DNA from: DATHTC01 sp050262775
GTDB taxonomy: Bacteria > Actinomycetota > Thermoleophilia > Gaiellales > Gaiellaceae
Length of the DNA: 47,882 nucleotides
Assembly (NCBI GenBank): GCA_050262775.1
Contig: JBLNEO010000247.1
Coordinates: forward strand, 1-47,882
Direction: 5' to 3'
Numbering within the stretch: position 1 is the first letter of the stretch; every line of letters begins with the position of its first letter. Both the position numbers and the translations under genes were made by a program. Under the pieces are notes generated by a model. That model was not told the origin of the DNA, ran no database searches, and worked only from the letters and a program-made list of their open reading frames with translations. Shown here one piece after another: positions 8,384 through 15,937 of the stretch.

Positions 8384-8859
8384 GGGCGGCTGCGCTCCTC
8401 GGCGGCGTCGCCGCACTCGGGGCGGCGCTGCGCGTCCCGGCCGAGCCGCTCGCGACGCACCTCGTCGCGCACGGCCTGATCACGTCGGTCGCCGCGCCGC
8501 TGCTCGCGCTCGCCGCCCCGCGGGTGGGCGTCCCCGCGGCGGCCGCATGGGCGGCGTTCGTCGGGACGATGTGGCTCGTCCACGTCCCGGTGCCGCACAC
8601 GGGGCCGCTCGCGCACGCCGCGCTGTTGGGCGCGGCGCTCGCGTTCTGGCTCGCCGCGCTGGCGCTCGACGGACACCGGCGCCTGCTCTTCCTGCTGACG
8701 GCGCTGCCGGCGGCCGACCTCGCGGCGCTCTGGCTGATGGCGACCGGCCAGCCGGCGGCGGGCGCGGTGATGACGGCGTCGTCGCTCCCGGTCGGACTCG
8801 CCGCCGTGCTCGCGGGCTGGGCGTGGCTGCAGGCGGAGGAGCGGGCCGTTGCCGAGTAG
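8380..8859 (+). CDS. CtaG-like cytochrome oxidase assembly protein (short form)
   Basis: The 159-residue polytopic membrane protein carries HLVAHGLITSVAAPLLALAAP and, later, MWLVHVP. These correspond to the HMxxHLLLxxxAPPLLxLGxP and WHxP segments of the caa3-type CtaG (CtaG/YtxxF-type) family, which helps copper or oxidase assembly. It is much shorter than full-length CtaG (about 280-300 residues), with only about five helices, so it is either a reduced version or a distant relative. It starts at GTG 8380 inside the previous stop and its end overlaps the cytochrome c gene. Confidence 0.65.
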   Translation: MRAAALLGGVAALGAALRVPAEPLATHLVAHGLITSVAAPLLALAAPRVGVPAAAAWAAFVGTMWLVHVPVPHTGPLAHAALLGAALAFWLAALALDGHRRLLFLLTALPAADLAALWLMATGQPAAGAVMTASSLPVGLAAVLAGWAWLQAEERAVAE

Positions 8860-9556
8860 CCGGCTCGCGCTCGCGCTCGCCTGCGCCGCGCTCGTGCTCC
8901 CCGGCGCGGCGCGCGCGGCAGACGGACGCACGCTCTACGAGGAGAGCTGCTCGTCGTGCCACGGGCTCGACGCGCGCGGCGTCCCTCAGGCGGGGCCGTC
9001 GCTGCTCGAGGCCGGACCTGCCTCACTCGACTTCGAGCTCTCGACCGGGCGCATGCCGATGACGACCGAGCCGGGCGAGCAACCCGAGCGCAAGGAGCGG
9101 CGGTTCGACGACGAGGCGATCCGCGCGATCACCGACTACGTCGTCTCCCTCGGGGCCCGCGGTCCCGCCGTCCCCGACGTCGACGCCGCCCGCGGCGACG
9201 TCGGCGCGGGGCTGCGGACGTTCACGGCCTTCTGCGCGGGGTGCCACCAGGTCGTCGGGCGGGGCGGCGTCGTCGTCGGCGCCACCGCGCCGCCGCTCGA
9301 CCGCGCGACGGCGCGGCAGGTCGCCGAGGCGGTCCGCGTCGGCCCGTACGTCATGCCCGCGTTCGGCGAGGAGGCGATCGACGACGCGGCGCTCGACGAC
9401 CTGGCGGCGTACCTCGCGTACGCGAGGCGGCCGGAGGATCCGGGCGGGTGGTCGCTCTCGCACCTCGGCCCGATTCCGGAGGGGATGGTGGCGTGGCTCG
9501 TCGGAGCCGCCGCGCTCGTCGCCGTCGCGCGGCTGCTCGGGGAGCGGGCGCCGTGA
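8849..9556 (+). CDS. qcrC: Diheme cytochrome c, membrane-anchored (QcrC type)
   Basis: The 235-residue protein has a signal peptide (residues 1-23, ending AARA), two class I cytochrome c domains with CSSCH and CAGCH heme motifs, and a C-terminal helix near residues 212-231. Met residues such as in GRMPM and YVMPAFG are candidate axial ligands. This is the layout of the actinobacterial cytochrome cc subunit of the bcc complex, which passes electrons directly to the oxidase CuA without a soluble cytochrome. The start is TTG 8849, overlapping the ctaG-like stop. qcrA and qcrB follow in the usual C-A-B order. Confidence 0.9.
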   Translation: MPSSRLALALACAALVLPGAARAADGRTLYEESCSSCHGLDARGVPQAGPSLLEAGPASLDFELSTGRMPMTTEPGEQPERKERRFDDEAIRAITDYVVSLGARGPAVPDVDAARGDVGAGLRTFTAFCAGCHQVVGRGGVVVGATAPPLDRATARQVAEAVRVGPYVMPAFGEEAIDDAALDDLAAYLAYARRPEDPGGWSLSHLGPIPEGMVAWLVGAAALVAVARLLGERAP

Positions 9557-10518
9557 GGCGGGTCCTCGACTGGCTCGTCGCGCTCGTCGTGCTCGCGCTC
9601 GGCCGCGGCCGGCGCCCGGAGCTCGGGGAGCGCCGACGCGCTCTCCCCGAGCACCGATCCGCGCGCGCCGACGAGGCGGTCGTCGCCTGGCTCCTGATCG
9701 GCTCGTCCGCCGCCGCGGTCGCCTTCGTCCTGCTCTACGCGCTCGAGCCGGACACGCAGCTGCTCGGGCTCGCGCTCGCGCTCTCGCTCTCCCTCGTCGC
9801 GCTCGCCTGCGCGCTCGCGTCGAGGCGCCTCGTCGCGCAGGAGACGCAGGTCGAGGCGGTGGAGCGCGTCCATCCCGACGCGGAGGAGGAGACGGCGCGG
9901 ATCGTGGCGGAGGGCGTCGACGGGATCACGCGGCGCCGGCTGCTCGTCGTGGCGGCGGGCGCAGCGGGGACGGCGCTGACCGCCGCGGCCGTCGTGCCCG
10001 CGGCGTCGCTCGGGCCGCTCTTCGACACCGAGCGGCTGCAGCGGACGCCGTGGCGACGCGGGGTGCGGCTCGTCGACGAGCGCGGGCGACCGATCCGCGA
10101 GCGCGACGTCGTGGAGGGCGCGTTCCTCACGGCCTTCCCCGAGGGCGTGCCGAAGGAGCGTCTCGACGCGCCGCTGATCGTGATCCGGCTCGACCCTGCC
10201 ATGCTCGAGCTGCCCGCCGGGCGGTCCGGCTGGGCGCCCGAGGGCATCCTGGCGTTCTCGAAGATCTGCCCGCACGCCGGCTGCGCGGTGTCGATGTACC
10301 GCGTGCCGAGCCATCCCGGGCTCGACCCCGGGCCGGCGCTCGTCTGCCCGTGCCACTACTCCACGTTCGACCCCGTGCGCGGCGGCGCGCTCGTCTTCGG
10401 GCCGGCCGGCCGCTCGCTCCCGCAGCTCCCGCTCGCGGTCGCCGCGGACGGCAGGCTCGTGGCCGCGGGGCCGTTCCGCGAGCGCGTCGGCCCCTCGTGG
10501 TGGGGGGTGCGCCTGTGA
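9553..10518 (+). CDS. qcrA: Rieske iron-sulfur subunit of the bcc complex
   Basis: The 321-residue subunit takes electrons from quinol at the bc complex. The [2Fe-2S] ligands are in KICPHAGC and CPCHYSTFD, the standard C-x-H and C-x2-H boxes with extra cysteines for the disulfide. Three hydrophobic segments precede the Rieske domain (near residues 44-60, 69-90 and 133-150), as in actinobacterial QcrA, and ITRRRLLVVAAG before the third helix resembles a Tat signal. The GTG start overlaps the qcrC stop and the end overlaps qcrB. Confidence 0.93.
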   Translation: MRRVLDWLVALVVLALGRGRRPELGERRRALPEHRSARADEAVVAWLLIGSSAAAVAFVLLYALEPDTQLLGLALALSLSLVALACALASRRLVAQETQVEAVERVHPDAEEETARIVAEGVDGITRRRLLVVAAGAAGTALTAAAVVPAASLGPLFDTERLQRTPWRRGVRLVDERGRPIRERDVVEGAFLTAFPEGVPKERLDAPLIVIRLDPAMLELPAGRSGWAPEGILAFSKICPHAGCAVSMYRVPSHPGLDPGPALVCPCHYSTFDPVRGGALVFGPAGRSLPQLPLAVAADGRLVAAGPFRERVGPSWWGVRL

Positions 10519-11870
10519 TCCGCAGGCTCGTGGGGTGGGTCGACGCGCGCAGCGGCACCGCGCCGCTCCTGCGGAGGACGCTGCGGTACGTCTTTCCCGA
10601 CCACTGGTCCTTCATGCTGGGGGAGATCGCGCTCTACGCCTTCCTCGTCCTCGTGGCGACGGGCCTCTACCTCACGCTCTTCTTCGAGCCGAGCCTCGGG
10701 AACGTCGTCTACCACGGGAGCTACGAGCCGCTGCGCGGGCGCGAGGTGTCGCAGGCGTACCGGTCCGTGCTCGACATCTCGTTCGAGGTCAAGGCGGGGT
10801 TGCTGATCCGCCAGACCCACCACTGGGCCGCGAACGTCTTCGTCGCGGCGATCGTGCTCCACCTGCTGCGCGTGTTCTTCACCGGTGCCTACCGCACGCC
10901 GCGTCAGGTGACGTACTACCTCGGCCTCGGGATGCTGCTGTTCGCCGTCCTCGAAGGGTTCCTCGGCTACTCGCTCGTCGACGATCTGCTGTCGGGGATG
11001 GGCCTGCAGATCGCCTACTCGGTCGTGGCGTCGATCCCCGTCGTCGGCGGCAACCTCGCCCTCCTGCTCTGGGGCGACGAGTTCCCCGGCTCGAGCGACT
11101 TCGCGTCGCGCATGTACGTCGGCCACGTCCTGCTGCTGCCGGTGGCGATCGGGGCGATGCTCGCCGTCCACCTCGCGCTCGTCGCCCTGAACCACCACAC
11201 GCAGTTCCGCGGGCCCCGTCGTCGCGAGGACAACGTCGTCGGGACGCCGCTGTGGCCGGCATACGCGCTTCGCTCGACGGCGTTGCTGTTCGCGACGGCG
11301 GCCGTCCTCGTCGCGCTCGGCGGGCTCGTCCAGATCAACCCGGTCTGGCTGTGGGGTCCGTTCGAGACCTGGCTCTCGACGAACGGCGCACAGCCGGACT
11401 GGTACCTCGGGTGGCTGATCGGCGGGCTCCGGATCATGCCGTCCTGGGAGCCGGTGATCGGCGGCTACACGCTCGTCCCCAATGCGTTCTGGGGCGGCGC
11501 GCTGTTTCCGCTCGTCGTGTTCGGGTTCCTCTTCCTGTGGCCGGCGATCGAGCGGCGTGCGACGGGCGACGACGCGTTCCACCAGCTGCTCGACCGCCCG
11601 CGCGACGCGCCCGGCCGCACGGCCGTCGGCGTCGGGTTCTTCACGTGGGTCTGGCTCGTGTTCATGGCCGGGTCGGCCGACCGCGTGTTCCTCGAGCTCG
11701 GGATCCCGTACCGCTGGCAGATCTGGATCTACCGCGTCGCGGTCGTCGTCGCGCCGCCCGTCGTCGGGTGGCTCGCGTACCGGATCGCGCGCGAGCTGCG
11801 GCCGGCGCCGGCGGTCCGCGTCTTCCCCGCCGGCGCGGCGACTCAGACGATGCGCGAGCGCTCCGAGTAG
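10515..11870 (+). CDS. qcrB: Cytochrome b subunit of the bcc complex
   Basis: The 451-residue cytochrome b oxidises quinol. Heme-ligating histidines lie in QTHHWAANVFVAAIVLHLLR (helix B) and in YVGHVLLLP and HLALVALNHHTQF (helix D). The quinol-site motif PEWY appears as PDWYLGW. Helices E to H follow, so the protein is a fused b-type subunit. GTG 10515 overlaps the qcrA stop. It is the last gene of the fdh-cox-qcr operon, and its end overlaps the convergent fdhD gene by 28 bases. Confidence 0.93.
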   Translation: MIRRLVGWVDARSGTAPLLRRTLRYVFPDHWSFMLGEIALYAFLVLVATGLYLTLFFEPSLGNVVYHGSYEPLRGREVSQAYRSVLDISFEVKAGLLIRQTHHWAANVFVAAIVLHLLRVFFTGAYRTPRQVTYYLGLGMLLFAVLEGFLGYSLVDDLLSGMGLQIAYSVVASIPVVGGNLALLLWGDEFPGSSDFASRMYVGHVLLLPVAIGAMLAVHLALVALNHHTQFRGPRRREDNVVGTPLWPAYALRSTALLFATAAVLVALGGLVQINPVWLWGPFETWLSTNGAQPDWYLGWLIGGLRIMPSWEPVIGGYTLVPNAFWGGALFPLVVFGFLFLWPAIERRATGDDAFHQLLDRPRDAPGRTAVGVGFFTWVWLVFMAGSADRVFLELGIPYRWQIWIYRVAVVVAPPVVGWLAYRIARELRPAPAVRVFPAGAATQTMRERSE

Positions 11871-12634
11871 ACCGTCACCCGCCCGTCGCGGACGAAGCCG
11901 CAGAGCGTCACGCCCTGCGCGGTCGCGAGCTCGACCGCGAGCGTGGAGGGCGCGCCGACCGCCACGAGGATCGGGCAGCCGGCGACCGCGGCCTTCTGGA
12001 CGAGCTCGAACGAGAGCCGGCCCGAGACGGTGAGGATCAGGCGCGACAGCGGCAGCAGCCCGTCGAGGAAGGCGCGGCCGATCACCTTGTCCATCGCGTT
12101 GTGGCGGCCGACGTCCTCGCGCACGTGGAGCAGGTTGCCGTCCGCGTCGAACAGGCCGGTGGCGTGGAGGCCGCCGGTGGCGGCGAAGGCCGCCTGCGCG
12201 GCACGCAGCCGCTCGGGCAGTGAGGCGACGAGCGCCGCGGGGACGCGCAGGTCGCTCGCGACCGGCGGCGCCTCGACCGCCACGGCGTCGAGCGCTCCCT
12301 TCCCGCAGACCCCGCAGGACGAGGTCGTGTAGAAGCTCCGCTGCAGCCGTGCGGGGTCGAAGCCCGGTGCCTCGACCTCGATCGTGTTGGCGGCGAGGTC
12401 GGCGGGGGGCACGGCGGCGACGGGGTGGAGTCCCTCGGAGAGGCAGAAGCCGAGCGCGAGCTCCTCGTCGTGCCCCGGCGTCCGCATCGTCACGGCGACG
12501 GGCCGGCCGCCGATCCGAAGCTCGAGCGGCTCCTCCACCGCGACGCGGTCGCTCTCCGCGACGCCGTCCGGGAGCCGCAGGACGTCCACGCGCGCGACCG
12601 AGTACGGCGGCGCCTCCACCGGGGGAACGTACAC
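11843..12634 (-). CDS. fdhD: FdhD formate dehydrogenase accessory sulfurtransferase
   Basis: FdhD delivers sulfur to the molybdenum cofactor of formate dehydrogenase, which needs it for activity. The conserved cysteine motif is seen in TTSSCGVCGKG, and the family motifs GHDEELALGFCLSEG, HVREDVGRHNAMDKVIG and VSGRLSFELVQKAA are all present. GTG 12634 (263 residues) or GTG 12619 is the likely start; the frame stays open further upstream but would run into the divergent HAD gene. It is convergent with qcrB. Its position beside the fdh operon supports the assignment of that operon as an active selenomolybdo-enzyme. Confidence 0.93.
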   Translation of the reverse strand: MYVPPVEAPPYSVARVDVLRLPDGVAESDRVAVEEPLELRIGGRPVAVTMRTPGHDEELALGFCLSEGLHPVAAVPPADLAANTIEVEAPGFDPARLQRSFYTTSSCGVCGKGALDAVAVEAPPVASDLRVPAALVASLPERLRAAQAAFAATGGLHATGLFDADGNLLHVREDVGRHNAMDKVIGRAFLDGLLPLSRLILTVSGRLSFELVQKAAVAGCPILVAVGAPSTLAVELATAQGVTLCGFVRDGRVTVYSERSRIV

Positions 12635-12635
12635 T
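12630..12635 (+). promoter_or_regulatory. Candidate -10 element for the HAD gene (leaderless)
   Basis: TACACT is separated from the ATG at 12642 by six bases, so the transcript probably starts at the ATG. No -35 match is evident. The element overlaps the fdhD start region, so the two divergent genes share this short promoter space. Confidence 0.45.
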
Positions 12636-12641
12636 CGCCCG

Positions 12642-13406
12642 ATGGGTCGCGCCGCCGCGTTCTTCGACCTCGACCGCACGATCCTGCGCCGCTCCAGCAC
12701 GCTCGCGCTCGCCGGCTCGTTCCGCCGCTACGGCGTGATCGGCCACGTCGGTCTGGCGAAGGCGGCGTTCTGGCAGCTGCTGTTCGTCGCGCGTGGGGCG
12801 AGCGTCGAGACGGTGCGGAAGGCGGCCGAGGACGGGTTGATGCTGCTGAAGGGATTCACGCCCGCGCAGATGCGCGAGCTCGTCGCCGGCGCGATGGAGG
12901 AGGTGCTGCGGCCGCTCGTGTACGCGGAGGTCGCGACGCTCCTCGAGCGGCACCGTGAGCGCGGCGAGCCGGTCTACATCGTCTCGGCGGCCCTGCAGGA
13001 GATCGTCGACGCCGTGGCGGACGATCTCGGGTTCGACGGCGCGCTCGGGACGATCTGCGAGGTGGAGGACGGCGTCTACACGGGCCGGTCGGTGCGATCG
13101 CTCCACGGCGAGCAGAAGGCGGCGGCGGTGCGCGAGCTGGCCGCGCAGGAGGGATTCGAGCTCGCCGCGTCGACCGCGTACTCCGACAGCCACACCGACC
13201 TGCCCTTCCTCGAGGTCGTCGGGACGCCGGTGGCCGTGAATCCCGACCGCGAGCTGACGCGCGTCGCCGCCGAGCGCGGCTGGGAGGTGCTCGCCTTCGG
13301 CGAGCGCCTGCACCCCGGGCCGTCGCGGCGGCTCGCGCCCGTCGCCGTCGCGGTGCCGCTCGCCGTGGGCGCCGCGATCTGGGCCGCGCGCCGCCGTGCG
13401 GCCTGA
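12642..13406 (+). CDS. HAD-IB family phosphatase (SerB/CicA-like)
   Basis: The 254-residue protein begins with FFDLDRTIL, which holds the nucleophile Asp9 and Asp11 of HAD phosphatases. VYIVSA supplies the motif II Ser, HGEQKAAAV the motif III Lys and YSDSHTDLPFLEVVG the motif IV acidic residues. The spacing fits the HAD-IB subfamily (phosphoserine phosphatase-like and CicA-like). The C-terminus has a hydrophobic stretch, APVAVAVPLAVGAAIWAARR, a possible membrane anchor. The substrate is unknown. The next gene overlaps its end by 11 bases. Confidence 0.85.
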   Translation: MGRAAAFFDLDRTILRRSSTLALAGSFRRYGVIGHVGLAKAAFWQLLFVARGASVETVRKAAEDGLMLLKGFTPAQMRELVAGAMEEVLRPLVYAEVATLLERHRERGEPVYIVSAALQEIVDAVADDLGFDGALGTICEVEDGVYTGRSVRSLHGEQKAAAVRELAAQEGFELAASTAYSDSHTDLPFLEVVGTPVAVNPDRELTRVAAERGWEVLAFGERLHPGPSRRLAPVAVAVPLAVGAAIWAARRRAA

Positions 13407-14169
13407 CGAGGCCCGCGCTCGCCTCGCGGCGCTCGGGTACGGGCCGGCACAGGTCGACGCGCTCTTCGCGCACTTCGACGAGGCCGAGCGACGCGGGAAG
13501 GCCGGCCACGGCTACTCGCGGATCGAGTGGCTCGACCGCGAGCTGCGCGACCGGATCGACCCCGGCGCGACGCCCGAGCGGCTCGAGGGCGACGACGCGT
13601 TCGAGCGCTGGCACGGCCGCGGGGCGCTCGGGTACCTCACGCTCGACGCCGTCGTGCGCGGAACGCTCGCCCGTCCGCCGGCGCGGGCCCGGCTCGTCGT
13701 CGCGGAGGCGACGTTCCCGACCGGGATGCTCGGCCACTACGTGCGTCGTCTCGCCGACGGGGGCCTCGTCGCCGTCCTCACCGCGACCTCGCCGGCGCGG
13801 CTGTCGCCACCCGACGGCGGCCCCGCGCTCGCCGGCACGAACCCGCTCGCGATCGCGATCCCGAGCTCCGACCGGCGGCCGGTCGTCGTCGATGTCTCGC
13901 CGTCGAAGGCGACGTGGGGCGACGTGCTGCGCGGCGCTGCGCGGGCCGAGGACGTCGTCCCGTTCGGCGGCGAGCAGGCGCACAAGGCATTCGCGCTCGC
14001 GCTCGGGCTCGAGCTGCTCGTGGGGGCACTGACGCGCGAGGACGACTTCGGCGCCGTCCTCCTCGTCGCGCAGCCCGAGGCCGATCCCGTGCCGGCGCTG
14101 CGCGCAGTCGCCGCAGTTCGCCGGCTCCCCGGCGACGGCTCGCTTTCCGAGTGGAAAGCGGCCAAGTAA
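13396..14169 (+). CDS. Short Ldh-family (malate/L-lactate dehydrogenase-like) oxidoreductase
   Basis: The 257-residue sequence has GTNPLAIAIPS, DVSPSKATWG and PFGGEQAHKAFALAL, which match the GTNPLaiaiP, D.stS..a.G and p.gG.KGy.lal segments of NAD(P)-dependent Ldh/AllD/ComC-type enzymes. GHGYSRIEWL near residue 38 corresponds to the DSHGv.R segment holding the catalytic His. It is shorter than usual members (about 330-350 residues), lacking part of the N-terminal domain and of the C-terminus, and may have a changed active site. The GTG start overlaps the HAD gene. The function is a family-level inference. Confidence 0.7.
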   Translation: MRPDEARARLAALGYGPAQVDALFAHFDEAERRGKAGHGYSRIEWLDRELRDRIDPGATPERLEGDDAFERWHGRGALGYLTLDAVVRGTLARPPARARLVVAEATFPTGMLGHYVRRLADGGLVAVLTATSPARLSPPDGGPALAGTNPLAIAIPSSDRRPVVVDVSPSKATWGDVLRGAARAEDVVPFGGEQAHKAFALALGLELLVGALTREDDFGAVLLVAQPEADPVPALRAVAAVRRLPGDGSLSEWKAAK

Positions 14170-14183
14170 CAGTCTGTTACTTG
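14163..14183. repeat. AT-rich perfect palindrome between convergent genes
   Basis: CAAGTAACAG and its exact complement CTGTTACTTG flank one central base. It overlaps the stop codon of the Ldh-like gene and ends eight bases before the stop of the convergent cupin gene. The AT content contrasts with the surroundings. It may act as a bidirectional terminator or protein-binding site. Confidence 0.6.
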
Positions 14184-14190
14184 TCTCCTT

Positions 14191-14826
14191 CTACGTGGGG
14201 TCGTCCTGCTTCGGAAAGCGGGGATCGTCGCGGATCGACGCCAGGTCCTCGTCCGTCTGGGCCGCGCGGACGAACCGCTCCTCCGTCGCGCAGGCCTCGC
14301 GCAGGTGCTCGAGCGCAGCGTCGCGCTCCCCGAGCCGCGCCTCGGCGCAGGCGAGGTTGTAGACGTGGCCGGCGTAGCCCGGCCGGCGCTCGATCGCCTC
14401 GAGGAGCCGCTGCCGTGCGCCCTCGTAGTCCTCCCGCTGGAACAGCAGGATCGCGTCGTAGTCGTCCTCCCAGGGCAGCTTCGCGTACGCCTCGCCCGGC
14501 TTCGCGCCGATCGACAGCACCGTCGTGCCCGCCTCGCGCGCGACGATCTTCCGCTTGACGGACGGGTCCTTGACGAAGAGGACGCTGCCGGCGGGCGCGT
14601 CGTGCTCCGTGCCGTCGACGCCGAAGGTCGCGCCGCCGGAGACGACCACGTACAGCTCCTCGTGGCCGCTCCGCGCCTCGTCGTGCTCGCCGATCACCTC
14701 GTCGCCGGCCGCCTTCGCGACCCACGCGTTCACGCCGAAGGCCTCGACGCCGAAGTGCCGCCGCAGCGGCGCCCACGTGTCGCCGCCGGCGATCTCGTCG
14801 ATGCTCCCGATCCCGTACCCGTTCAT
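14191..14826 (-). CDS. Cupin-TPR protein
   Basis: The 211-residue protein has a cupin-like beta-barrel in its first half, with HEELYVVVSGGATFGVDG followed by PAGSVLFVKDPSVKRKIVA. The second half contains TPR-like helices (DYEGARQRLLEAIERRPGYA, then NLACAEARLGERDAALEHLR). The metal-site histidines of typical cupins are only partly visible. It starts at ATG 14826, whose bases overlap the stop of the DUF1028 gene upstream, so the two are coupled. Biological role unknown. Confidence 0.8.
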   Translation of the reverse strand: MNGYGIGSIDEIAGGDTWAPLRRHFGVEAFGVNAWVAKAAGDEVIGEHDEARSGHEELYVVVSGGATFGVDGTEHDAPAGSVLFVKDPSVKRKIVAREAGTTVLSIGAKPGEAYAKLPWEDDYDAILLFQREDYEGARQRLLEAIERRPGYAGHVYNLACAEARLGERDAALEHLREACATEERFVRAAQTDEDLASIRDDPRFPKQDDPT

Positions 14827-15662
14827 CCCGACTCCCTCCGTAGCGCCGCGAGCACGACCGGGTCGATCCGGTCGGTCGGGCCGATCCGCTCCTCGAGGTT
14901 CGCCTGCCCGGCGAAGCGGAAGAGCGCCTGCTCGAGCGGGCCCTCGAAGCCGAGCCGCGACAGGCGCTCGCCGAGCTCGGTCGCCAGCGCGTCGTCGAGC
15001 GCGAGCCACTCCTCCTCCGGCGTGCGCCCGAACAGCTCCTGATGGATGCCGTAGAGCCGCGCGAGCTCCGCCACGGGCGCCGCGTGGTCGTCGACGCGGA
15101 GGTCGACCACCACGTCCGACAGGCCGCCGTAGCCGCCGTCGGGCTCGACGACGAGGAGGCCGGCCGACTGCTGGCCGCGCCGGTCGCCCCCCGCCGCCTG
15201 CGCCGCCTCGAGGCACGCGAGCAGGCGCTCGGCGAGGGGCCTCCCGTCCGTCGACTCGAACGTCTCCGCGAGCGCGTCCACCGTCGCCCCGGAGACGAGG
15301 ATGTTCCCCTGCGCCGCGTACCCGGCGCCCGCGCGGCCGCCGGCCCACGTCGCGCACTCGTCGCCGGTGAACGTCGCGCTCCCGCCGCGGGCGTCGACGA
15401 CGCCGACCTGCCGGTGCGCCCGCCCCTCGTCCGCCTCCGTGAGCCGGCGCACGACCTCCTCCGCGGACGCGCCCGCCCGCAGCAGCGCGAGCCCCTCGGG
15501 TCCGTAGCGGGGGTTGGCGTACGCCTGCGTCGCGACGGCGCCCGCGCCGGGCTCGGCCCACGAGACGACGGACGCCGCGGCGAGGAACTTCGACTGGACG
15601 GCGACGCCCCACTGCCCCGCGGCCGGGTCGCACGCGGCGATCGAGTACGTCGCGACGATCAC
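14823..15662 (-). CDS. DUF1028 family protein
   Basis: The 279-residue protein starts MIVATYSIAACDPAAGQWGV and continues with VQSKFLAAASVVSWAEPGAG, VATQAYANPRYGPEGL and QGNILVSG. These match the DUF1028 family, whose members have an Ntn-hydrolase-like fold. A C-terminal region of about 60 residues follows (LARLYGIHQELFG), the peptidoglycan-binding-like tail seen in some members. The start is GTG 15662, overlapping the stop of the small upstream gene. No biochemical function is established for the family that I can rely on. Confidence 0.85.
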   Translation of the reverse strand: MIVATYSIAACDPAAGQWGVAVQSKFLAAASVVSWAEPGAGAVATQAYANPRYGPEGLALLRAGASAEEVVRRLTEADEGRAHRQVGVVDARGGSATFTGDECATWAGGRAGAGYAAQGNILVSGATVDALAETFESTDGRPLAERLLACLEAAQAAGGDRRGQQSAGLLVVEPDGGYGGLSDVVVDLRVDDHAAPVAELARLYGIHQELFGRTPEEEWLALDDALATELGERLSRLGFEGPLEQALFRFAGQANLEERIGPTDRIDPVVLAALRRESG

Positions 15663-15937
15663 GACTCGTAGGTCAGCGCCGTGAGGTCGAGGTCGCGCAG
15701 GTCCACGCGGTCCGGCGGCACGAGCACCGCCGCGACCTCCGGTCGCGCGAGCGCGACGCGGACCCCCTCGGCGTCGTGCGCGCGCACCAGGACGGGTCGG
15801 CCGGCCTCGTGCGCCGCGCGGAGCGCCGCGACGTCGTCGACCCCGTCGAGCACGAGCGCCCCCTCGACGTCGAGCTCGCCCTCGAGCGCGATCTCCGGGA
15901 CGCGTCGCCCCGTGGCGCCGAACCACCGCTCCCTCAA
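15659..15937 (-). CDS. Small hypothetical protein
   Basis: This 92-residue frame starts at TTG 15937, which shares bases with the stop of the UPF0173 gene, and ends sharing bases with the DUF1028 start. Coupling on both sides argues that it is translated. The sequence (MRERWFGATGRRVPEIALEG, then VDDVAALRAAHEAGRPVLVR) looks like an alpha/beta protein without a signal peptide or membrane segment. I do not recognise a family. The segment VLVRAHDAEGVRVAL loosely recalls RNase P p30/PHP-type repeats but is too short to assign. Confidence 0.6.
   Translation of the reverse strand: MRERWFGATGRRVPEIALEGELDVEGALVLDGVDDVAALRAAHEAGRPVLVRAHDAEGVRVALARPEVAAVLVPPDRVDLRDLDLTALTYES

Noticed and set aside
10356..13313. 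A nearly 1000-codon minus-strand frame through qcrB, fdhD and the HAD gene
   Set aside because: It spans several real genes with clear family motifs and contains only charged, repetitive shadow sequence.
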